NCBI RefSeq assembly: GCF_024171955.1
Contig: NZ_JAMTCS010000002.1
Coordinates: 173,300 to 237,299, forward strand
DNA from: Promicromonospora thailandica
GTDB taxonomy: Bacteria; Actinomycetota; Actinomycetes; Actinomycetales; Cellulomonadaceae
Direction of reading: 5' to 3'
DNA: 64,000 nucleotides
How positions within the stretch are numbered: the stretch's first letter is position 1; every line of letters begins with the position of its first letter. A model generated the notes under the pieces. It was given only the letters and a program-made list of their open reading frames with translations. It had not been told where the DNA came from and ran no database searches. This document shows, one piece after another, positions 17,013 to 24,670 of the stretch. Position numbers and translations under genes: made by a program.

Positions 17013-17051
17013 GTACGCCGTTGAAGACAACTCAACAGGTCAACGGCGTAC
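17013..17051. promoter_or_regulatory. 12-bp perfect inverted repeat upstream of the holin/DUF3618 operon
   Basis: GTACGCCGTTGA (17013-17024) and TCAACGGCGTAC (17040-17051), 15 bases apart, just upstream of the operon start. An operator for a dimeric regulator or a transcribed stem; no regulator gene is adjacent. Confidence 0.45.
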
Positions 17052-17223
17052 GCGGCAATTCCAGAGACGGCGCGTCCCGCACCGAAAACGTGTGAAAGGA
17101 AACACGCGCAGCGTCTCCGGGCGCGGAACCAATTACCGGAAATGCTGTTTCGTGTGGTGTTTTGCGTTCAGGGTGCCCCGGACCGGCAATGAGGTACGGG
17201 CTCGCCGGACCCCTTCGAGGTCA

Positions 17224-17688
17224 TCAAAGGGCTGCCATGACGGCGCTGCCGACCAGCAGCCAGATCACGAAGGCGGCAGCGGCCGTACCGATCATGGCCG
17301 CGGTCTTCGCGCCGGTCGAAAGGCGGCTCCCGGCGATCCTGAGGTTCACGACGATCGTGAGCACGGCGACCAGACCGCCCACGATCCCGCCGAGCGCGAC
17401 GAGGAGGATCGGCAGGACGCCGATGATACGCACGAGGACGGGCAGCGGCTCGACGGCGAGGTACGTCGCTCCGTTCACCTCGACCGGAGGCACCGGCGAG
17501 AACAGCGCGGTGCGCCCGAGCTTCGCGATCACGGGCTGGCCGTCGGCGCCCTGCAGAGTGAACGCACGCTTGCCGGCGCTCGGCGCCTTGGTGCCGTCGA
17601 CCGTCAGATAGCTGCGGCCCCACCACACGTCGGGTACGAGGTCGACCTGGCCCGAGACGGCGGGGATGTCGAGAGCATGCGAAGCCAT
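17224..17688 (-). CDS. Conserved-looking membrane protein, function unknown
   Basis: A 154-residue protein. Residues 1-75 are soluble and strand-rich (VWWGRSYLTVDGTKAPSAGK); two long hydrophobic helices follow (about 85-112, 126-152) and the protein ends within the second. It carries no recognisable motif. The ATG at 17688 has TACGTT 6 bases upstream (17695-17700, minus strand) and no Shine-Dalgarno, matching the leaderless pattern. It is separated by about 190 bases from the holin operon and is probably a single-gene unit. Confidence 0.7.
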   Translation of the reverse strand: MASHALDIPAVSGQVDLVPDVWWGRSYLTVDGTKAPSAGKRAFTLQGADGQPVIAKLGRTALFSPVPPVEVNGATYLAVEPLPVLVRIIGVLPILLVALGGIVGGLVAVLTIVVNLRIAGSRLSTGAKTAAMIGTAAAAFVIWLLVGSAVMAAL

Positions 17689-17752
17689 GGCGGGAACGTA
17701 GCAGCGCGGCGCCGGCGATCAGCACGCCGGGCCCGTTCTTCACCCGGGAAGT

Positions 17753-17810
17753 GAAGAACCCCGGAACCTCACCGTCCCGGGGCTCTATGGCTCCGACCGA
17801 CGTCGGTCCG
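17753..17810 (-). pseudogene. Decayed copy of tRNA-Phe 3' end with its terminator
   Basis: Bases 17788-17810 match 21 of 23 bases of the 3' end (acceptor and T-arm) of the intact tRNA-Phe at 18154-18176, in the same orientation. The bases just below (17753-17787) resemble the tRNA-Phe terminator hairpin at 18116-18149. The T-stem pairing is degraded and no 5' half is present. It may be an attachment-site copy left by an integrated element or a remnant of a tandem tRNA duplication. Confidence 0.6.
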
Positions 17811-17825
17811 ATCCTCGCCATGCCC

Positions 17826-17831
17826 TACTCT
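17826..17831 (+). promoter_or_regulatory. -10 element TACTCT, leaderless-type
   Basis: TACTCT ends 6 bases before the ATG at 17838. Confidence 0.45.
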
Positions 17832-17837
17832 CGCCGG

Positions 17838-18080
17838 ATGAGGACACGGACGTCGTCGGCGTCGATCATCGGCGGTTCGGCGCTCGCAGTGGCCGGAGCG
17901 ACGGTGTCGTTCATCTACTTCCTGCAGCCCTGGCGCACCTGCCCTGACGACGACGCGCCTGCCGGCTGCCCGATACTGCCGAACGATGCAGAGGTCCTGG
18001 CGGTGGCCATGATCGTGGCTGTGCTGGCGACGGCAACGGCGGTCGTCGGGGCTGCGATCCGGAGACGCCACGTCCGCTGA
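17838..18080 (+). CDS. Small two-helix membrane protein between tRNA-Phe copies
   Basis: An 80-residue protein: helix about 10-30 (IIGGSALAVAGATVSFIYFL), an external loop with two cysteines (WRTCPDDDAPAGCP) that could pair, a second helix about 50-72, and a basic end RRRHVR. The ATG at 17838 is chosen over upstream in-frame ATGs because a TACTCT box sits 6 bases before it and upstream codons would read through the tRNA remnant. No family is recognised. It is the only gene between the intact tRNA-Phe and its decayed copy, so it may be cargo of a lost element. Confidence 0.55.
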   Translation: MRTRTSSASIIGGSALAVAGATVSFIYFLQPWRTCPDDDAPAGCPILPNDAEVLAVAMIVAVLATATAVVGAAIRRRHVR

Positions 18081-18115
18081 GCTCGGTCACCTTGCCGGCT
18101 GACCGGCAGAAACGA

Positions 18116-18149
18116 AGAACCCCCGAAACCTGATGGTTCCGGGGGTTCT
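18116..18149. terminator. Hairpin between the small membrane gene and tRNA-Phe
   Basis: AGAACCCCC (18116-18124) pairs with GGGGGTTCT (18141-18149), and GAA/TTC pairs continue inward with a one-base bulge. It serves tRNA-Phe (minus) and possibly the plus-strand gene. Confidence 0.65.
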
Positions 18150-18153
18150 GCTG

Positions 18154-18226
18154 TGGCTCCGACCGGCGTCGATCCGGTGACCTTTCGATTTTCAGTCGAA
18201 CGCTCTACCAACTGAGCTACAGAGCC
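18154..18226 (-). tRNA. tRNA-Phe (GAA)
   Basis: A 73-base cloverleaf on the minus strand: acceptor GGCTCTG/CGGAGCC, D-arm with AGCTCAGTTGGTAGAGC, anticodon loop CTGAAAA (GAA), T-stem ACCGG/CCGGT, discriminator A. CCA is not encoded. Position 54 is A in the T-loop (ATCGACG), a mild departure from the usual T. Confidence 0.95.
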
Positions 18227-18277
18227 CTAGCGCGAACGCCCGGATAGTCGAGACCGACAACCCGGGCGCCTCTCGCG

Positions 18278-18351
18278 CGACCCTGACGGGACTTGAACCC
18301 GCGACCTCCGCCGTGACAGGGCGGCGCGCTAACCAACTGCGCTACAGGGCC
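18278..18351 (-). tRNA. tRNA-Asp (GTC)
   Basis: A 74-base cloverleaf on the minus strand: acceptor GGCCCTG/CAGGGTC with one G-U pair, anticodon loop CTGTCAC (GTC), T-arm with GTTCAAGTC, discriminator G. CCA is not encoded. Confidence 0.95.
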
Positions 18352-18503
18352 TTGAACTGCTGGATGCTTCCCGCATCCGGGGGGCTCGTTTCGAACCGTG
18401 AGAATCCTAACCCACCGCGGGGCCGAATCTGAAATCAGAATCCGACCGCGCCGGGATGACCTGCCTCACAGCGGTCGAGACGAGGCTCTGACGAGCCCCT
18501 TCG

Positions 18504-18576
18504 TACCCCCAACGGGATTCGAACCCGTGCTACCGCCGTGAAAGGGCGGGGTCCTAGGCCGCTAGACGATGGGGGC
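18504..18576 (-). tRNA. tRNA-Glu (TTC)
   Basis: A 73-base cloverleaf on the minus strand: acceptor GCCCCCA/TGGGGGT with a terminal G-U pair, anticodon loop CTTTCAC (TTC), T-loop TTCGAAT, discriminator A. CCA is not encoded. It probably heads a Glu-Asp-Phe transcript. Confidence 0.95.
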
Positions 18577-18677
18577 TGGGACGCGGCAAGTCTACAGGCG
18601 ACCGGCGGTGCCGCCGCACGGTCCACGCCGTGGTCACCGCGTCGTCCGGGCCGGCGTGCCCAGGGGATGATGGGTGC

Positions 18678-19031
18678 GTGGTGGAGATGACGCGCGAGGA
18701 CTTCGAGGCTGCCGTCAGCGAAGGGCTGGACCTCGTGCCGGCCGACCTCGCGGCGCAGATGGACAACGTTGTCGTGCTCGTGGAGGACGACGCCCCCGCC
18801 GACGACCCCGAGCTGCTGGGGCTCTACGAGGGCGTACCGCTCACGGAGCGGGACCACATGTGGGCGGCGGGTGCGCTGCCCGACCGCATCACCATCTTCC
18901 GGAACCCGACGCTCGCCATCTGCGACACGCGCGAGGATGTCGTCGAGGAGGTCGCGATCACCGTGGTGCACGAGATCGCCCACCACTTCGGCATCGACGA
19001 CGAGCGCCTGCACGAGCTCGGGTGGGGCTGA
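18678..19031 (+). CDS. Small zincin-type metallopeptidase family protein
   Basis: A 117-residue protein of the actinobacterial metallopeptidase family with the zinc motif VVHEIAHHFGI near the C-terminus: two His ligands and a catalytic Glu in HExxH, with the third ligand likely the Asp in GIDDERL. The N-terminal half (MTREDFEAAVSEGLDLVP) is the family's usual lead-in. The start is uncertain: GTG 18678 with AGGGGA 10 bases upstream gives MVEMTRE as in many homologues; ATG 18687 is the alternative. No signal peptide, so cytoplasmic. Substrate unknown. Confidence 0.8.
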   Translation: MVEMTREDFEAAVSEGLDLVPADLAAQMDNVVVLVEDDAPADDPELLGLYEGVPLTERDHMWAAGALPDRITIFRNPTLAICDTREDVVEEVAITVVHEIAHHFGIDDERLHELGWG

Positions 19032-19041
19032 CAGGCCGGCA

Positions 19042-19094
19042 CGCACGACGGAGCGCCTGCCGGCCGCGGGGCCGGGCAGGCGCTCCGTCGTGCG
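19042..19094. terminator. Bidirectional terminator between two convergent genes
   Basis: 20-bp perfect arms (19042-19061 and 19075-19094; outer part CGCACGACGGAGCGCC) around a 13-base loop, between the stops of the metallopeptidase (+) and the DD-carboxypeptidase (-). Confidence 0.85.
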
Positions 19095-19099
19095 CTGGG

Positions 19100-20503
19100 T
19101 CAGTACGTGGTGCCGTACTCCCAGTGCCAGGCCTCGGGCTTCGAGCCGCCCGCCTGGGCCCAGGCGGGGTGCTTCCAGCCGTACTTGCCGGCGTTCGCCA
19201 CCATCCAGGCGTGCTCGGCGCTGCCGAACGACTCGATGCCGCCCGACAGGTCGACCGCCTGGCCGAGGCCGTGGTTCGACGTGCCCGGCACCGCGGCGAG
19301 GCCGCCGCGGGTCGCCGCGACCGACACCTGCTCGCCGTACGAGCGGTACCCGTCGGTGAGGTCGAGGTTGCGGCCGAACGCGGCCCGGAAGGCGCCGTTC
19401 AGGTCCTCCAGCGCCGCGGCCGCGTCACAGCGCAGCTGCTCGCTGTTGGTCCAGCTCAGCCCGCAGAGCACGTCCGACGGGATCTGGCCGTTGCCGTAGC
19501 TCTTCGCGGCCTCGGCCATCTTCTTGGCCTCGGCGGCGGCCTGGGCGGCCGCGCGCTCGGCGGCGCGGGCGGCCTTGGCGGCCTTCCGCTCCGCGGCCGC
19601 CTTCTTCGCGGCGGCGATCTCCTCGGGCGTGGGGCCCGCCCTGACCGAGACCACGCCACCGCCGGTCGTGGCGACCAGCCGCTCGAGCGACCGGGTCTCC
19701 TTCGTGATCTGGGCGGCCGACGGCGCGCCCGTGTCGGCCGGCGCAGCGGCATCGGCCGACGGCTCGGCGTCCGACGCCGCCGGCTTCTCGGCGTCCGACG
19801 GTGCCGCGGCGGGCGTGCCGTCGTCCTCGGCCGGGCTCCCGGCCGAGGCCTCGATCGAGGTCGAGAGCGGCGTCTCCAGGATCGTCAGACCGCTGGTGGT
19901 CTCGGCGATCGGTGCCGCGCCGGTGGCGGCCGGCAGGTTCGTGGGCGCGGTGGGGTCGGCGGAGGGAGCCGGGTCCGCGGCGTCGTCCTTCTCCGTGGCG
20001 GGAGCCTGCGCCGCACGCTCCGCGAGGGGGGTGCGCCCGGCGCTGCGCGAGGCGACGGCCTCACGCGCGGGGCTCGGGGTGCCACCGGGCTGCCGGGCCT
20101 GCTCCACCATCGTGCGGAGCTCCTGAGCGGCCTTCTGGAGGCGCTTGCGTTCCTTCGCGGAGAGGTCGCCCTCGCGGGTGACGTACGCGGCGTCGGAGAG
20201 GACGGCGTCCGCCTTCTCGGCGGCGGACCGCACCTCGGGGTCGGCGGCGGCGGCGCTGGGCAGCGCCGTCGGCTCGACGGCGGTCGCGGCTCCGGGGGTG
20301 CCGTTGTCGCTCCCGGTGAGGCTGACCGCCGCTGTGGTGGTCAGGGCCACCGACGTGAGCGCGGCGGCGAGGACGAGGGACGAGCGGCGGACGGCCGGGT
20401 GCGCGGGGTGCGCCGCGACGGTCGTGTGCGCCCTGTGCGCGCCCGGGCGTCGCGTCCGACGGGGGACGAGCTGGTGTTCGCGCGTCAAGGGCACACCTGA
20501 CAC
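19100..20503 (-). CDS. VanY/M15-type D-alanyl-D-alanine carboxypeptidase with long linker
   Basis: A 467-residue exported peptidoglycan peptidase. One membrane-crossing or signal segment lies at about residues 40-60 (LVLAAALTSVALTTTAAVSL). Next come about 250 residues rich in Ala, Ser, Pro and Glu with a coiled-coil-like part (RKAAKAARAAERAAAQAAAE), then an M15B domain of about 130 residues. Zinc ligands are visible as SNHGLGQAVD (His, Asp) and WHWEYG (His), with the substrate loop DGYRSYGEQ. It trims D-Ala from stem peptides. The start is uncertain: GTG at 20503 or GTG at 20494. The long linker may span the thick wall. Confidence 0.85.
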   Translation of the reverse strand: MSGVPLTREHQLVPRRTRRPGAHRAHTTVAAHPAHPAVRRSSLVLAAALTSVALTTTAAVSLTGSDNGTPGAATAVEPTALPSAAAADPEVRSAAEKADAVLSDAAYVTREGDLSAKERKRLQKAAQELRTMVEQARQPGGTPSPAREAVASRSAGRTPLAERAAQAPATEKDDAADPAPSADPTAPTNLPAATGAAPIAETTSGLTILETPLSTSIEASAGSPAEDDGTPAAAPSDAEKPAASDAEPSADAAAPADTGAPSAAQITKETRSLERLVATTGGGVVSVRAGPTPEEIAAAKKAAAERKAAKAARAAERAAAQAAAEAKKMAEAAKSYGNGQIPSDVLCGLSWTNSEQLRCDAAAALEDLNGAFRAAFGRNLDLTDGYRSYGEQVSVAATRGGLAAVPGTSNHGLGQAVDLSGGIESFGSAEHAWMVANAGKYGWKHPAWAQAGGSKPEAWHWEYGTTY

Positions 20504-20901
20504 TCGGGGGCAGGGACAGGACGCGCCGTGGGCGCGACGGGGTTCGGCGTCTGGGGCACGCTGAGCTTCCGTTCTCGCGGCCGGGCAGGGGGCGCCGCCG
20601 TGAAGATCGGTTCCTTCGTGCGGCGGCGGCGCGTGCACCGGCTGCTGTCTGGGCCACGTCGCGCGGTGTCCGCGGTCATGGCGGTCGCCGCACGGGACCG
20701 GGCTCGTTCGGCCCAGGGGGGCGGTCTCCGTGCGGCAACCATTCAATATTGAACGACCGTCCAACAGTCGCGGAACCCCCCTCACGGAGGCATGCCTCAC
20801 AAAAACTGCGGGCAGACCGTGGCGCTGCCGTGAAGGGCAGACAACCCGGGGTGTGCGCGCTCACATTGAGGGGTTCCGGGGCATGCGTGAGACTTCTGGC
20901 C
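20504..20901. other. 398-base divergent intergenic region with structured leader
   Basis: It lies between the carboxypeptidase (-) and the monooxygenase-fold gene (+). It contains a nested stem (GCCGCACGG at 20687-20695 pairs with 20728-20736; GACCG/CGGTC inside; a GGGC/GCCC tip) and a 12-bp palindrome TTCAATATTGAA at 20742-20753, the most AT-rich point of the region. No gene is supported. It looks like a divergent promoter plus a structured 5' leader of the carboxypeptidase; the stem does not match a riboswitch class I can recognise. Confidence 0.5.
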
Positions 20902-21513
20902 ATGGCCCATCACGAGCAGGCCGCGAACGGGTCCGAGCACATCCCCGCCGGACAACCCGTGACCGTGTCCATCCACCGCGTCGTCCACCCCGACCACGTT
21001 CCCGAGGTCACCAGCTGGGTGCAGGCGGGCGTCAACCTCGCCAACCGCTGGGACGGCTTCCTCGGGTCGGGCTGGATCCGGGCCGCCGAGGGCTCCCGCG
21101 ACTGGCACATGCTCTACCGCTTCGCCGACGCCGACCGGCTCGCCGCCTGGGAGCGGTCCGCCGAGCGCCGCGACTGGCTGGCGCAGGGCACCGGCCTCGT
21201 CGAGGAGCTGCGCTACCAGCGGCGCACGGGCATCGAGGGCTGGTTCGACGACCCGACGCGCACCGACGAGCCGGCCGACGTCGCCGCCGTCGTGGTACCG
21301 CCGCGGTGGAAACAGGCCACGAGCATCTGGCTCGGGTTCTTCCCGGTGAACCTGCTGTTCACGGCACTGTTCACCTACCTGGTACCCGGCTGGGACAGCG
21401 TCCCGCTGGTGCTCCGCGTGCTGGTCTCCACCCTGATCCTGACGCCGATCATGGCCTACTGGGTGCTGCCCTGGGTCACGCGCCGCCTGCACGGCTGGCT
21501 CCACCGGACCTGA
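20902..21513 (+). CDS. Antibiotic-biosynthesis-monooxygenase-fold protein with C-terminal membrane helices
   Basis: A 203-residue protein. Residues about 18-105 form a ferredoxin-like ABM domain (VTVSIHRVVHPDHVPEVTSW, then WHMLYRFADADRLAAWERS and a family-typical RTGIEGWFD segment). Two hydrophobic helices follow (about 137-158, 165-190). ABM folds can be heme-degrading or quinol oxygenases, but no catalytic residues are evident here, so activity is open. The ATG at 20902 starts MAHHEQ; the longer frame upstream lacks coding character. Its last 38 bases overlap the end of the convergent glycerophosphodiesterase gene. Confidence 0.75.
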   Translation: MAHHEQAANGSEHIPAGQPVTVSIHRVVHPDHVPEVTSWVQAGVNLANRWDGFLGSGWIRAAEGSRDWHMLYRFADADRLAAWERSAERRDWLAQGTGLVEELRYQRRTGIEGWFDDPTRTDEPADVAAVVVPPRWKQATSIWLGFFPVNLLFTALFTYLVPGWDSVPLVLRVLVSTLILTPIMAYWVLPWVTRRLHGWLHRT

Positions 21514-22345
21514 CGCGACCCGGCGGGGGCAGCCGGCGCCGGCGCAGGCGGATGCCCCCGCGGCCCGGCACCGGCGCCGCCGCCGGGAGCTCTGCGCGGC
21601 CCGCGAGCCACCCGGTGAACCGCTCCGGCCGGTCGGTGATCACGGCGTCGACGCCCGCGCCGTCGTCCGCCGCGGTCAGGACCGCCCACGCGGCCGGGTC
21701 GTTCGCCGTCCAGCACATGACCCGCAGTCCCGCCTCGTGCAGGCGGCGCACGAGGCGCGGGCTGCCCGCCACGGTCGCGACGGACGGGTTGCACGCGGAC
21801 ACGTCCAGGCGCTCGCAGAGCTGGAGCAGGCCGGGCGGGTCGAACGAGACGAGCAGACCCCGCGGCAGGTGCGGCGCGACGTCGCGCACCGTGCCCACCG
21901 TGCCCGGCCAGAAGCTCTGCACGAGGACCCGGTCGTTGAACCCCGCCTCGGCGATCGTCGCCGCCACGCGACCGGTGTGCCGGGCACCCCACGAACCCTT
22001 GAGCTCCAGCAGCAGGTCCGTCCCCGGGTGCCGCGCGAGCACGCCGAGCACGTCGGCCAGCGTGGGCACGCGCTGTCCGGAGAAGACGGGGGAGAAGGAC
22101 GTACCGGCGTCGAGCGCGTGCATCTCGCCCGAGGTGAGCGCGGCGACCTTGCCGGTGCCGTCCGTGGTGGCGTCGACCGTCTCGTCGTGGATCACGGCGC
22201 CGACGCCGTCCGCGGTGGGCTGGAGGTCGATCTCCACGGCGTCGACGCCGGCGCGGCACGCCGCCTCGATCGCGGCGAGCGTGTTCTGCGGGGCGACCGC
22301 GGAGTACCCGCGGTGCGCGACGACGGCGGGGTGGGCGACGGCCAT
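21476..22345 (-). CDS. Glycerophosphodiester phosphodiesterase
   Basis: A 289-residue cytoplasmic enzyme that hydrolyses glycerophosphodiesters to glycerol-3-phosphate and an alcohol. TIM-barrel GDPD motifs are clear: AHRGYSAVAPQNTLAAIE (catalytic His-Arg), VEIDLQPTADGVGAVIHDE (metal Glu/Asp and catalytic His), LLLELKG, and CWTANDPAAW near the end. The last 40 residues are Arg/Pro-rich and may be poorly conserved. The ATG is supported by GGAGGTCAGC directly upstream; TAGCGT at 22376-22381 (minus strand) is a -10 candidate. Confidence 0.93.
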   Translation of the reverse strand: MAVAHPAVVAHRGYSAVAPQNTLAAIEAACRAGVDAVEIDLQPTADGVGAVIHDETVDATTDGTGKVAALTSGEMHALDAGTSFSPVFSGQRVPTLADVLGVLARHPGTDLLLELKGSWGARHTGRVAATIAEAGFNDRVLVQSFWPGTVGTVRDVAPHLPRGLLVSFDPPGLLQLCERLDVSACNPSVATVAGSPRLVRRLHEAGLRVMCWTANDPAAWAVLTAADDGAGVDAVITDRPERFTGWLAGRAELPAAAPVPGRGGIRLRRRRLPPPGRVRSGGASRAGGA

Positions 22346-22500
22346 GCTGACCTCCGGGTCTGCGGTACGGAGACCACGCTAGGCGTGCGGCGTGCGGGTT
22401 CCCACACCTGGGGCGGGTGTTCCGGGAGTGTTCCGGGACAGTTCACCGCCCGGTCCCCCGGATGCGCGGATTCCCGGCCCCGGATGGTTTCATGTGCGCC

Positions 22501-22995
22501 ATGGTTCCCTCCGTCAACCTCCGCACCCGCGGCGTGACCGCCGTGACCGCCGTCGTCCTCCTGCTCGCCGCATGCTCGGGTGGCGGCGCCGCGGACGACG
22601 GGGCGAGCGCAGCGCCGTCGGGGAGCGCGACGTCGCCCGAGCCCGCAGGATCGCCCGCCGACCCCGACGCGCCCCTGGACGCGAACCAGGCGTGCGCCGC
22701 CATGTACGTCGACGCGGACGGTCAGGGCAGGACCCTCGAGGAGCGCGTCGGCGCCGCGCTCGTCGGGGCGAGCAAGGAGCTCACCGGCACGTCGGCCGAC
22801 GAGATGCACGCCCTCGCGGTGGAGCTGGGCCGGCTCGAGACGCGCGTGCCCGAGGAGTTCCGGGCTCCGGTCGAGCAGGTCCGCGTGCCGTTCCTGCAGC
22901 TCCAGGAGGGCCTGGACCTCGGCGCGGACCAGGAGATCGAGCTCGACATCGCCTCGACGGTCGAGGGCCTCAAGGCGTTCGAGGAGCTCTGCTGA
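22501..22995 (+). CDS. Putative lipoprotein, function unknown
   Basis: A 164-residue protein with signal VTAVTAVVLLLAAC (lipobox LAAC, Cys at about residue 23), a Ser/Ala/Pro linker and a helical C-terminal domain containing two cysteines (QACAAMY, and FEELC at the very end) that could bond. It resembles generic actinobacterial small lipoproteins without a named domain. The ATG at 22501 is chosen because the signal peptide begins right after; upstream in-frame ATGs lengthen the N-terminus without adding signal character. Confidence 0.65.
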   Translation: MVPSVNLRTRGVTAVTAVVLLLAACSGGGAADDGASAAPSGSATSPEPAGSPADPDAPLDANQACAAMYVDADGQGRTLEERVGAALVGASKELTGTSADEMHALAVELGRLETRVPEEFRAPVEQVRVPFLQLQEGLDLGADQEIELDIASTVEGLKAFEELC

Positions 22996-23007
22996 GCCGC
23001 CGCCGGG

Positions 23008-24429
23008 CTAGCCGAAGATGCCCTGGCCCGGCGTGAGCACGCGGCGCGGGTCGTAGCGGTCCTTCGCCTGGCGCACGACCGGCCAGCGCTCCCCGTAGTG
23101 GGCGCGCCAGTCGGCGGTGGTCAGGTGCAGCGCGTTCACGGGGTACTGCGTGCCGCCCGCCGCCCGGACGCGTGCGTAGAGCGCGTCGTTGTCGGCGACG
23201 AGCCGCTCGGCCTCGGCGTCGTCCGGCGGGCTCACCGCGCGCAGGAGGGCGAGCAGGAAGAACACGGGCCCCTCCGGCACCTGCACCTGCGGGCGTCTGA
23301 TCAGCGTCCGGTCCGTGGGGTAGAGCAGAGCGACCCCGCCGGCGTCGGCCGGGGTGAGCGTCGTGAGGAGGTCGGTGACGATCTCGTCCGTGGCGGCGTC
23401 CGGGATCAGCACGTTCAGCCACGGCCCCGGGAGCCGGAGCGCCTCGATCTGCTCCACGGTCTCGTAGACCCGGTTCAGCCAGTCGAAGTAGGGCACGTCG
23501 ACGACGTCGACGCCCGACGGCGCGAGGCCGGCCAGCAGGGTGTCGTCGTCCGGCGGCTCGATCGTGTACCAGGCGCCGGCCTCGAGGACGAAGGCGAAGT
23601 CGTCGTCGTCCGTGGGGACGAACTGGCCCTCCAGGTAGTCGAACCGGCCGTCGGCCAGGACGGTGCGCTGGGCCGCGGTGAGGTCGGTGACCCGCGGGTA
23701 CGTCAGCGTGTAGACGCGCGCCATGGCGGGGGCCGCCTGGAGGCGCACGGTCGCGCGGACGATGACGGCGAACTGCCCCAGCCCGCCCAGCACCGCCTCG
23801 AACAGGTCCCGCTCCTGGGTGTCGGAGCAGGTCACGAGCCGGCCGTCACCGGTGACGACGTCGAGCTCCAGCGTGTTGTCGACGAGCAGCCCGAAGTGCT
23901 GCGAGGCACCGCCGATGCCGCCGACGCTGAGCGTGCCGCCCACCGAGAGGCCGAGGTAGTCGGTGCTGACGGGCGGCGCGACGCCCTCGGCCAGGGCCGT
24001 CCGGACCAGGTCCAGCCACTGCACGCCGGCGTCGACCACGGCGCGGTCCGGCGCGATCTCGTGGATGGTGGCGAGCGTGCGCGAGTCGATCACGACGCCG
24101 CCGTCGGCCTGTGCCTGGCCGAAGGTGGAGTGGCCCTGGCCGCGGACGGCGACGGTTAGCCCGTGCTCGTTGGCGAACCGGACCACGGCGACGATGTCGT
24201 CCACGGAGCCCGGCCGCAGCACCGCGCGCGGCATGAGGTGGGCCAGGTGCCCGTAGTCCGTGGCGGCCTCGACCAGCGAGGCCTCGTCGGTGACGAGCTC
24301 ACCGTCGAGGTGGGGGATGCGGACGGCTCCGCTGTTCTCGGGGAGGCTGGTGAGCCAGCGGGAGGTGGCCGGGTCGAATGCGACGACGGCGGCGCCTGCA
24401 AGAAAGGTTCGGCGGTCGAGCTGTGCCAT
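23008..24429 (-). CDS. FAD-binding oxidoreductase, VAO/PCMH type, cytokinin-dehydrogenase-like C-terminus
   Basis: A 473-residue flavoprotein. An FAD-binding PCMH domain spans about residues 50-225: VRGQGHSTFGQAQADGG carries the His that in relatives attaches FAD covalently, followed by GLSVGGTLSVGGIGG. The C-terminal half has the fold and ending typical of cytokinin/alditol-oxidase relatives (YDPRRVLTPGQGIFG). The N-terminus RRTFLAGAAVVA looks like a Tat motif but the hydrophobic core is short, so export is doubtful. Substrate unknown. GAGGGGC precedes the ATG. It is divergent from a MarR regulator with a palindrome between, so co-regulation is likely. Confidence 0.87.
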   Translation of the reverse strand: MAQLDRRTFLAGAAVVAFDPATSRWLTSLPENSGAVRIPHLDGELVTDEASLVEAATDYGHLAHLMPRAVLRPGSVDDIVAVVRFANEHGLTVAVRGQGHSTFGQAQADGGVVIDSRTLATIHEIAPDRAVVDAGVQWLDLVRTALAEGVAPPVSTDYLGLSVGGTLSVGGIGGASQHFGLLVDNTLELDVVTGDGRLVTCSDTQERDLFEAVLGGLGQFAVIVRATVRLQAAPAMARVYTLTYPRVTDLTAAQRTVLADGRFDYLEGQFVPTDDDDFAFVLEAGAWYTIEPPDDDTLLAGLAPSGVDVVDVPYFDWLNRVYETVEQIEALRLPGPWLNVLIPDAATDEIVTDLLTTLTPADAGGVALLYPTDRTLIRRPQVQVPEGPVFFLLALLRAVSPPDDAEAERLVADNDALYARVRAAGGTQYPVNALHLTTADWRAHYGERWPVVRQAKDRYDPRRVLTPGQGIFG

Positions 24430-24566
24430 GTGTGCCCCTCAGCGTCGTGTCGGGCGACCACGGTACCGGTACGGATGGCGGGGTTGGTGCCCTTTTCGTG
24501 GATGAGGTCTTGTGCGGATCTGGCATATCCTGCGCGGTTATCCGTCTTTTCCGGACAAAGCCCCCT

Positions 24567-24585
24567 GTGGCGTGAGTCACGCCAC
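24567..24585. promoter_or_regulatory. 19-bp perfect palindrome, probable MarR operator
   Basis: GTGGCGTGA-G-TCACGCCAC lies in the 241-base gap between the FAD oxidoreductase (-) and the MarR gene (+), 85 bases before the MarR start. Position and symmetry are typical of MarR autoregulatory sites. TATCCT at 24526-24531 is the best nearby -10 candidate. Confidence 0.6.
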
Positions 24586-24670
24586 CGCGACGGACGTGCG
24601 ACGGCGTCCTGACGGGGGATTTCTGGGCACCGGACTGGGATCCTGTCGCACGAGGCGTCATCATGGGCCC

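Noticed and set aside
20504-20901. ydaO/c-di-AMP riboswitch upstream of the carboxypeptidase
   Set aside because: A structured stem exists, but I could not match the conserved blocks of that class, so I left it as an unassigned structured leader.
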